A DNA stretch of 64,000 bases from Anodontia alba. Its lineage: Eukaryota; Mollusca; Bivalvia; Lucinida; Lucinidae. Position 1 is the first letter of the stretch; each line of letters starts with the position of its first letter. Below, in pieces: positions 1 through 9,400 of this stretch. Location of the stretch: NCBI GenBank assembly GCA_964016985.1, contig OZ024828.1:14082242-14146241 (forward strand). Reading direction: 5' to 3'. The position numbers were made by a program, and so were the translations under genes. The notes beneath the pieces are model-generated. The model had not been told where the DNA came from, did not search any database, and saw nothing but the letters and a program-made list of their open reading frames with translations.

Positions 1-294
1 AGACACAGTTCACAAACAGTATATATATTTTTATCTCCCAGCAATTGCCTCGATTCTTACCGACTGGGAAACGGCACCCCTATATCAATCGCCCCTGAAT
101 TAAACACATTGTGGAGGTTGAGAAGATTTTGGGTATCGCTGGCTTTATTTCTATACCAGTCTTTTGTTATAGTTTAATTGGCAATGATTTTCACGATCAC
201 AAACGCAATTTTCAACGTGTTTTTACATTTACTTTCGCATGCTAAAAGCCCGAAGAGCATTTAGCTCTTTGCAGATCTCAGACGTTTTACTTAC

Positions 295-410
295 CTTTAG
301 AGCTTCGTCCTTTTCAATGAAATAGGGGATAGCTTTGTCGATTAGATCAGTGAAGGTGTCCAAAATCTGGTCAATATAAGCCCCTTCCAAACTGTTCTTC
401 CCGTACATTC
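295..410 (-). CDS. GST gene 1, coding exon 3
   Basis: This 116-bp exon has acceptor TCTCAG and donor GTAAGT and ends in phase 0. It encodes MYGKNSLEGAYIDQILDT, then DLIDKAIPYFIEKDEALK, the first C-terminal helices. Later exons are outside the window. Confidence 0.9.
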
Positions 411-3400
411 CTGAGACAAAATTGAAATATAGCATATTGATTACGTAAAAATTAATGAAATATAGAAAATATTAATCAGATATAATGCATATTTCCAAAA
501 AGTGATACTTCACAAGTAAAATATAAATCAAAGCACTGATAGCACTGGAGGGTTGATTATCTCTGAAAATAGGCTGGGAAAACAGTCCTGAAAGCGGATT
601 TAAGACTGTTTCAGTTAACCCTTAGCTTCCTGCAATTTAAGCAAACAGTGCAGATCCTGATCAGACGTTCTGCGGCGTCTGATCCGGGTCTACATTGTTT
701 GCGAATGTCACAAAAGTCCAAGTCTTCAACAGCATTTTGACGCCACAGCGACAAGAATAGCGCGGCTATAAGTAACCGTTACCTGGATTTCGTCTTACGC
801 GCGATTTGATTACATTGATCAATGTTGATCACGTGGACAACTACCTGGACTCGATTGTAAACAATCTACCCAAACTGACATTTTAACTTGTGAATTAAAA
901 CATTGAGGAGCTACTTTTTTGTTTCCATCAGATCATCAGGTTTCATCTCTACGCTTTTAGCAGCATGTGAATAGTAACAATACTGAATTCCCGCCAATTC
1001 ATGGCCTTCTCTGTGTTTCAATGATGATTATTGGTGAGATTTTGAGGGAATATTTTTTTTCTCCCAAAATCTCCTTGACTGGATCGAATGAAAAATCTCA
1101 TAGCAAAATGAAGTTTAGCTGAGGAAGTTTCTACAATTTCTCACTGAAGATTTATAATTTCTCGCCAGTTTTGGCTGAATGAGATATTTAATTCCATGGT
1201 TGAACCAGAACTGTCTCTGTGTTAGACTTTTTTCAACCATATTTGAAGTCCAATGTTCAATGACTTTTTATATTTTTATGATTAATGCGCCGAAAAATAC
1301 ATTTTTCTTAATATACAGAACACAAATAATCAGCATTTTATTTCGTCCCCACCCACTAAAGACACAGGTAATCTGAAACAGTTACCGGACTATTTATTTT
1401 TGACACAGTGGTCCTTCTGCTGTTACGCGGCTTTGATATTTCATTGCCAAGGGTAGGATATGATCTGTGATTGTGCTATTCCTAGACATCTTCTATACTA
1501 TTTCCCTGACAGAATGCAATATTTACATCCCTTCCTCTTAAGAGTTATATATAAGAGCCACTTCATGACAAAACCAACCAAATGGCATGCGCACCCATCG
1601 ACGACTGATCAGACTGGGCATCCGCACCGCCCAGTCTGATCAGAGTCTTCACTGCCCGCAAGAAGAAAGCTGGGGTCCTTAGCTACCCACTGAGCGCACA
1701 GCGAAGACGCTAACCAGACCTAACATCCGTCCAGTCTGATTAGAGTCTTCGATGTCCGCACGAAGAAAGCTTTGGTCCCTAGCTACTAATTGAGCGCACA
1801 ACGAAGACTGTAATCAGACTACGTCCAGTCGTCTGAACGCACAGCAAAGAATTTGATCAGACTGGGTGGATCTGAGTTATCGCTGGGCGCATATGCCTTT
1901 TGCTGGTTTTGTCATGAGGGGGCTCAATTATAATGAGAAGAAAATTCGTTTTGTTTTTCGTGAATATAACTTTTTTCATCTCGTGAAGTGAAACAAAATG
2001 TGTTTTTCATTTGTGGGTTCGCCTCCCTAACGCCGTGCATTGTAAAGCGGCTTTGTGTTAACCCGACGCTTAATGTAACCCGTTAACACTAATTGTCGCA
2101 ACTGTGACGTTTAGTGTTAACGGGCGACGACACGTGTTTGTGTTGTCAATACATTGTGCAATATCAACGCATATATTATAGTGTTAGCATTGCCAGTTTC
2201 GGTCTTCATTGTCTTACTTGTTCGCTACATATTTTCAAATTCCTATATCATTAGAAAGTATTTCTATAAGAACAATGGGCATCCATTACGCATTGATGAC
2301 AGTGCATTTTTTTTTTAATAATATGGCTGACCAAGTAACCAGGTTACACATGCCCTCAATCAATTCATATGTTATATGGTGACAGTATAGATTTCACTGG
2401 CACCGCTTAGTGCTAATAGGGTTACATTAATACTTAGTAAAATATTATGCATCAAAATTAGTAGTCGTTAAAATATAAGATTGAATTACTGGACAAAAGA
2501 AATCAATCCACATTTCAAGATACAGTGTATATGTAAAAAGACAAATTACTGGACCATGAAATATAGGTACTAATGTAACACTAGCCTATATTTAAATTAA
2601 TTTACTTTCTCATTCTCATATCAGCATCCTAAGTATGACAGTCACTCATCAAAACTTCCTAATGATACAAGACAAAATTACTAGACTACAACATATAGTT
2701 CAGGCCAACTTAATGTCTTATAAGGTCATGTTTGTGTCACTTTGAACTATAAACTAAATATGATCATCGATCAAATAGTCTTCAGATTAAAAGGCAAAAA
2801 TCACTGGACCGAGAATCATATGTCAAATAGAATTGAACTTAAATGCACATAAGTCAATGTCATACTGCCTGGACTACCGTCTTTCGAAGGAAATTGCATA
2901 AAAGAAAAGCCGAATACCTGATAATGGAGTTCTAGTCTTAATCTTCAGTCAAAGTCTGGGCCATAAAATCAAGGATTAGTAGTTTAAGAATGAAAGCAGA
3001 CTCTCCAAGGTACACATGTCCCAGGTATAAATGTTCACTATTGAGTGATTTTCAAGATTACCTTTGTAGCCCACAGACGTAACAACAGCAAGCGAAATGC
3101 ACAATTAGCATTCAAACCAAGGTTTTAAAACTTTAAACATACGAAGGTTTGAACTTCAAATCTACGTTTCAAATCTTCAATCCTGCTTTTAAACTATGTT
3201 TAGAGACTACTGGCTTGCCATACTAATAAACGTCAAAAAGATTGCCTTTGGAAACAAAGAACAAATTACAGATAAGAAAATGGGAGTCTCGGTTTTACTG
3301 ACTCTTCATAAGCAGAAATGAAGTTTGCAACACTGCTTACGCCCTCTAGGGTACAGGCCGCTTTTTGCTGTAAAGAAATGCTAATTTTCAAATCAAAGCT

Positions 3401-6400
3401 GAAAAGCAAATCATTCCGGTATGGCTAAAGAGATTGTGTACACAAGGGCTGCAGTCACGGTTGATCAAGTTATTTGCAACGCTTATTATTAACGGGTTAC
3501 ACTTAGAGTAGGGTTAACACCAAGCGGCGCCACAGGGCATGCGCACTGAACGATTGATTCGACGGAAAGTCCAAAGGCTATTTTTCTTTATTTTATTTCA
3601 TTTTATTATTTTTGTTTTGCACAAGAACCTAACATTCATCTGCACATAAATGGTGAATTACTATAACTTACGTAATTCTTTAGCAACATATCTAGCAATG
3701 GTGAGACTCTGTGTAATTGTAACTTTATCGTTGATTACCATCACAGGAAGTGCATTCTGGGGCATATCTGTAAAGTAACAAATACAGTCGACTCTCGTTA
3801 TCTCGAATTCCAAGGGACTCTCTGAAATACTTCGAGATATCCGTAGTTCGACATATCAGGTTTGCAGAATTGAGGAAAAAATAATTTGATTAACCACATT
3901 TAACAAACTGATAGGTAATTGGACTTTTGAAGTTAGAGATATATTGAAAATATTGTGGAAAAGAGGAGAAATTGCTCCTTAGGAGCAATTTCTCCTCTTT
4001 TCTACAATATTTTCCATCTGTTGTTAGGTTTTCATGTATAGGCAGGGACCAGATTTTCACTTCGAGATAAGCGGTTATTCGAGATAAACGAAGTCGAGAT
4101 AACGAGAGTCAACTGTACTATTTTTAACATTTCAAGATAATCTTCTTCAAGATATTTCAAAACACAAAGGCCAAAGTTACGGATCACAGCCTTCCCAAAG
4201 GGCAGAATAAAGGGTTTCATCACACACACACACACACATACACACACAGAAAAAAACAACAAAAAACACACACACACACACACAACAAAAACTGGATTCC
4301 GTCAAAAACACAAGAAATAATTGAAAAGGGAACGAACAAAGGAATAGTAACTTTACAGCTTAGCACTCTGGGTAAAATTTCAGCAGACGACATTTTGAAA
4401 TATTTTTCTTATTTTTCCCAGAAAACAGGTTTGAAATTATATGCAAACTGTCTCCAATGGAGACGATTTGCATGAAATGTCAAATTCTGTTTTCTAGGAA
4501 AAATAAGAGAAATATAACCAATTTGTCGTCTGCAAAACTAGCTCAAACGGTCAGCTATAACATTGTTGGGTGCTTAAACCTACTTAACCCTTAAACTGCC
4601 AATCACAACAATTGTCGTCTGCTTTGTCATCTGCTTGTTAATCTAAAAGTCATTTCTGCAAACAGTGCGGACCCAGATCAGACTACTCCTTGGGAGCAGT
4701 CTGATCTGGGTCCTCACTGTTTGCCAGTATGCAAAAATAGGTTTGAAAAGTTTGGAAGAATATTCAGCAGACGATATAAACAGACAACATTTTCAGATGC
4801 AGGTTTTCTTGACGTTTTAAGGGTTAAAACTGGTTCTATGGATATCCAACCCTCACCATTATACGAGGGTCATGCAAAAAGTTCTGTCACTAATGGGCTT
4901 CCTTGGTTTTATCCCAGGTATATTTTAAAATGCTTCACTGCACTTAAATGGTGTTTTCAATAGCTAACGATACCCGTTTATTTCGTTCAAATTGCTTTCC
5001 AACTGACCGAGTTATTTCAAATTGAAATAGATGCAGTCATATACACTGACCAATTTACTTGTTACAATAAGAAACGACCAAGCAAAGGATGGTCAGGAGT
5101 CCACCTTTTACATGACAACGCCTCCTCTCATAAGTGTGAGGTTGTTAAGTCTTTTTTGGCTTCTGAAAAGGTGAAAGTTTTAAACCATCCACCTTATTCA
5201 CCTGACCTGAGTCCCTGTGGCTTCTTTTTATTTCCAAGGCTTAAGAAAATGCTTTCTGGAAATAAGTATACGTCTAGAAGTTCTCTTGGCAGCGCTATTT
5301 ATCAGTGTCTCCAACAGATACCAAAAGAAGACTATTTACCTGCTTTTCGCGACTAGGTAAAAAGGTTATAAACATGTGTTTCAGTAAAGGGGGAATACTT
5401 TAAAGGTTTGTAATAAAAATATGTTTGATAAAACGTAGCACTGAAGTAATCCGAACCAAGTGACAAAACTTTTTGCAGGACCCTCGTATCCTGAAGCCAT
5501 CAGGAAAACATGCCTATATAATTTTGACCCCCTTAAACCCCACTTTTTATAGTAAAACTGGGGTTTACAGGGGTATACATTATTTTTCTTATTTCTGCTC
5601 AAAAACATAGATTGTGGGTACTTGTTAGAACCGCCTCGGTGAGGCGGTTCTAACGCGTATCCACAATCTATGTTTCGAGCAGAAAAATGAAAAATATCAG
5701 AATTTTTATCTGAAAACTTGCAGTTTTTGGTGATGATTTTTTCAATATATCTGAATAGGCGTGTTTTAGTAATGCAGCAAGCAGAAACACAAGATAGATC
5801 AAAGCCCTGACAGCACCGGTGAGTCGACTGTTTTTGAGTGTAGGCCGGGAAAATGGTCCCGAAAGGTGACTTAAGCCTGTTTCATTTAACCTTTAACTTT
5901 CCGTTATTTGAGCAAACAATGTACATCTTGATCAGATGCCACGTTCTGCGGCCTCTGATCTGGGTCTGCACTATTTGCCAATGTCCCAGCACTAAGCCCA
6001 GTCCAGGTTTATTTTTATAATATACAATGCATTTTTGTCATGTTTCTATTACTTCTTCAAGCTGGTGACATAGAAACTAACCCGGGTCCTGAAAATGCGT
6101 ATGAAGTTTCAATTTTCCACTTGAATATCAGAAGCATTAGAAACAAATTAGACTTTATACTCGATATTTTTTCCGAATTCAATATTTTGTGTTTTTCTGA
6201 GACTCACTTAGATGATAATGTCCCTATAGAAATGCTTTTCCTTTCGATTTTGTATAGTGCACCATACAGAAAAGATAGAATAAACCATGGAGGGGTAGTT
6301 TTAGCATACTTAAATCAAGCTTACTTCATGCGAGAAGACCATATCTTGAGATTTTTTTGTCTTTATGGGTTGAAGTTAAGGTGAAAAATGAGTAGTTTTT

Positions 6401-9400
6401 AATTGGTTTATTTTATAGTCCGTCTACAGATGATGTTCAGTTATTTAACAGTTTTAATTTAAATATTGAAAAGGCTCTCGAACACTCAAAAAATTGATAA
6501 TTGTTGGAGACCTTAATGAAGATCTACTAAATCCAAATTTTCATAACCTAAAGGATGTACTTCTAATTAACTCGATGACTAATGTAATAACAGAACCAAC
6601 ACGACAACAAGCAATTCTTGACCCGATTATCATTATAGAGGACTTGCCATTTCTAGATTCTGGCACTTTAGATGTTCCGGTTAACATCAGTGATCATAAA
6701 GCAACATATATAACATTACCTTTTCAATTTGATACCGAAGGAGCTCTCAACAGATTAATTTATTTATATAAAAAGGCAAATTTTACATTATTAAAACAAA
6801 AAATTGTCTAATTTTGATTGGACTTGTCTAAGGGAGGGAACTCTAGATGAAGCGTGTTGTAAGTTTCATGATATTTTTCTTGACTTTGTTAATTCCAGTG
6901 TTCCATCAAAAATGTACTTATAACACCTGACGACAAACCATGGTATGACTATGAAATAAGACGCGTATCTAGAAATAGAGATAGACTAAAACGGAAATTC
7001 AAGAAATCGAGTAATCTAAACATTTAAGCAAGATATAAGTTTTATCGAAATAAGGTTAACAATTTAAAGCGACATTCAAAAGAGCAGTTTTATAACAATT
7101 TGGAGTTGTCTATCTCTGACTTTCACTCAAACGATAAGAAACATTTTTGGAAGGTTGTACGCCACTTCGTTAAAGGCAGTTGTACCTCTTCTTCCATTCC
7201 ACCCCTAAACTCCTTTCCAGTTACTGGTTAAAATGAACTTTGCTTTTCATCTGAAGATAAAGCAGAATTGTTAAATAAACATTTTACGTCGATCTCCACT
7301 GTTAATAATGAAAATGTTGCGCTGCCTGCCTTTGAATATAAATGTCAAAATAGATTATCCAGTATTACATGTACACCGCATAAAGTTGCAGCTCTCATCG
7401 AACTTTTAAATCCAAACAAGGCAATAGGGCCTGATGGAATAAGTAACAAAATGCTAAAAGCTGTAGCAAAAGCTCTATCCCTGAGTATACTTTTTAATAG
7501 ATCTTTCAGGGAAGGCAAGTTTGCAGATATTTATAAACATTCTAATGTTATACCTTTACCCCAAAAGGGAGACAACTCTGGCCCTTCAAATTTTCGACCT
7601 GTTTCACTATTAAGTAATGTTGGTAAATTACAAGAAAGAATAGTTTTTAAACATATCTATAACTTTTTACATGAAAATGATCTACTTTACAAATATCAGT
7701 CTGGGTTTTTACCCAACCATTCTACAACTTTCCAACTTATAGATATATATCATCATATTTGTCAAACTTTTGATAGCAACCAATATTCTTGTATGGTTTT
7801 CTTAGATGTTTCCAAAGCATTTGACAGGGTATGGCACAAAGGATTAATTTTTAAATTAAAACAAAATGGCATAGATGGTGACCTACTTGAATGGATTAGT
7901 AACTACTTGAGTGGTAGGAAGCAAAAGGTCGTTATAAGAAATACCTCATCAAGCTTAAAAATGAGAGTAGAAGCTAGGGTTCCTAAAGGGTCTGTTCTAG
8001 GCCCTCTATTATTTTTAGTGTATATTAATGATATAGCTGAATCACTTCTTAGTCTTACTAGGTTGTTTGCAGATGATAGCTCGTTGTTTTATTCTGCAGC
8101 TACTATTAAAGACATCGAAGGTATTATCAATCACGATTTACGCATGCTAGTAAGTTGGGCAGCACAATGGTTAATAAATTTTAACCCTTTAAAAACTTTA
8201 AGATTTATTGAATCTCTTCCTAACATAACATTTGATGGTACACCCATAAAATTCGTAACAGAACACAAACATTTAGGTCTTACATTTAGTAGTAATGGAC
8301 AAAGGCACTGTCATATTTAAAACATAATTAAAAAGCATCTGAAGTTATTGGTATAATGCGGAAATTTAAATTTACATTCAGTCGTGTTGCTTTAAACCAA
8401 ATAAACTTATCATATTTACTGCTAGTTATCGAATATTCATGCGTTGTATGAGATGGCTGCACAGTACAAGATATCAATTTTGTTCAAAAACTTCAGAATG
8501 AAGCCGCCCGCATAGTAACAGGCTTAACAAGATCGGTTTCATTAGATAATCTCTACAGAGAATGCGGTTGGGTGTCACTTGCAGAAAGATGCAGGCAGCA
8601 AAAACTTATTTTTATGTACAAATCAATGAATGGTCTTGTTCCTACATACGAATATGACCTGATTCCTCCTTCGGTTGGAGAAATAAGTACCTATACTCTA
8701 CGAAATCAACACAATATTACTGTTCCCCTCTGCAGGACTGAAATTTCACGTAAATCATGTATTCCATCATCTATTTCTGCATGGAATTCTCTTGACATAG
8801 AACTACGTAATTCACCATCCCTAGCAAGTTTTAAGTATCAGCTGAAAAAGCTTCAAAATAATTCAAGTGTTCCAACATACTATCGAACTGGTAGCAGATA
8901 TCTCTCAGTACATGCTAGAATTAGATATAATTGTAGTAATTTACTATCTGATTTATATATAAATCATTTGTCACCTAGTCCTACTTGTAGTTACTCTGAA
9001 GAGGTCGAAGATGCAAATCATTATTTCTTTAATTGCCCAAACTACAATAATGAAAGAGATGCACTTTTGCGAGCTACTAGGGATTTTTATCCATTAAATA
9101 TTTATATTCTTCTGTTTGGAGATGAAAATCTGACAGCTGAAGAAAATACTATTATTTTCACAGCCGTATAGACGTTTATCAAGGATACCAGAAGATTCAC
9201 CAACTAGCCTGCTGCTAACAAGACCAGCATGACATTCCATCATTATTTTATTACATTTTTTTGGTTAATTATTTTCTTTATTTTTCTCATCACCTCATAT
9301 TAGCCATCATCTTTTAAAATTATGTATTGTATACTTGTTTTCGAGTCCATATTTTGTTAAACAATCACTCCATATCAAGTATTTAGATAATGTCTCTTAA

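Noticed and set aside
4864..5486. Domesticated transposase gene
   Set aside because: The remaining frame lacks the N-terminal half, has a stop and a catalytic Asp to Gly change, and a sister copy has the same deletion.
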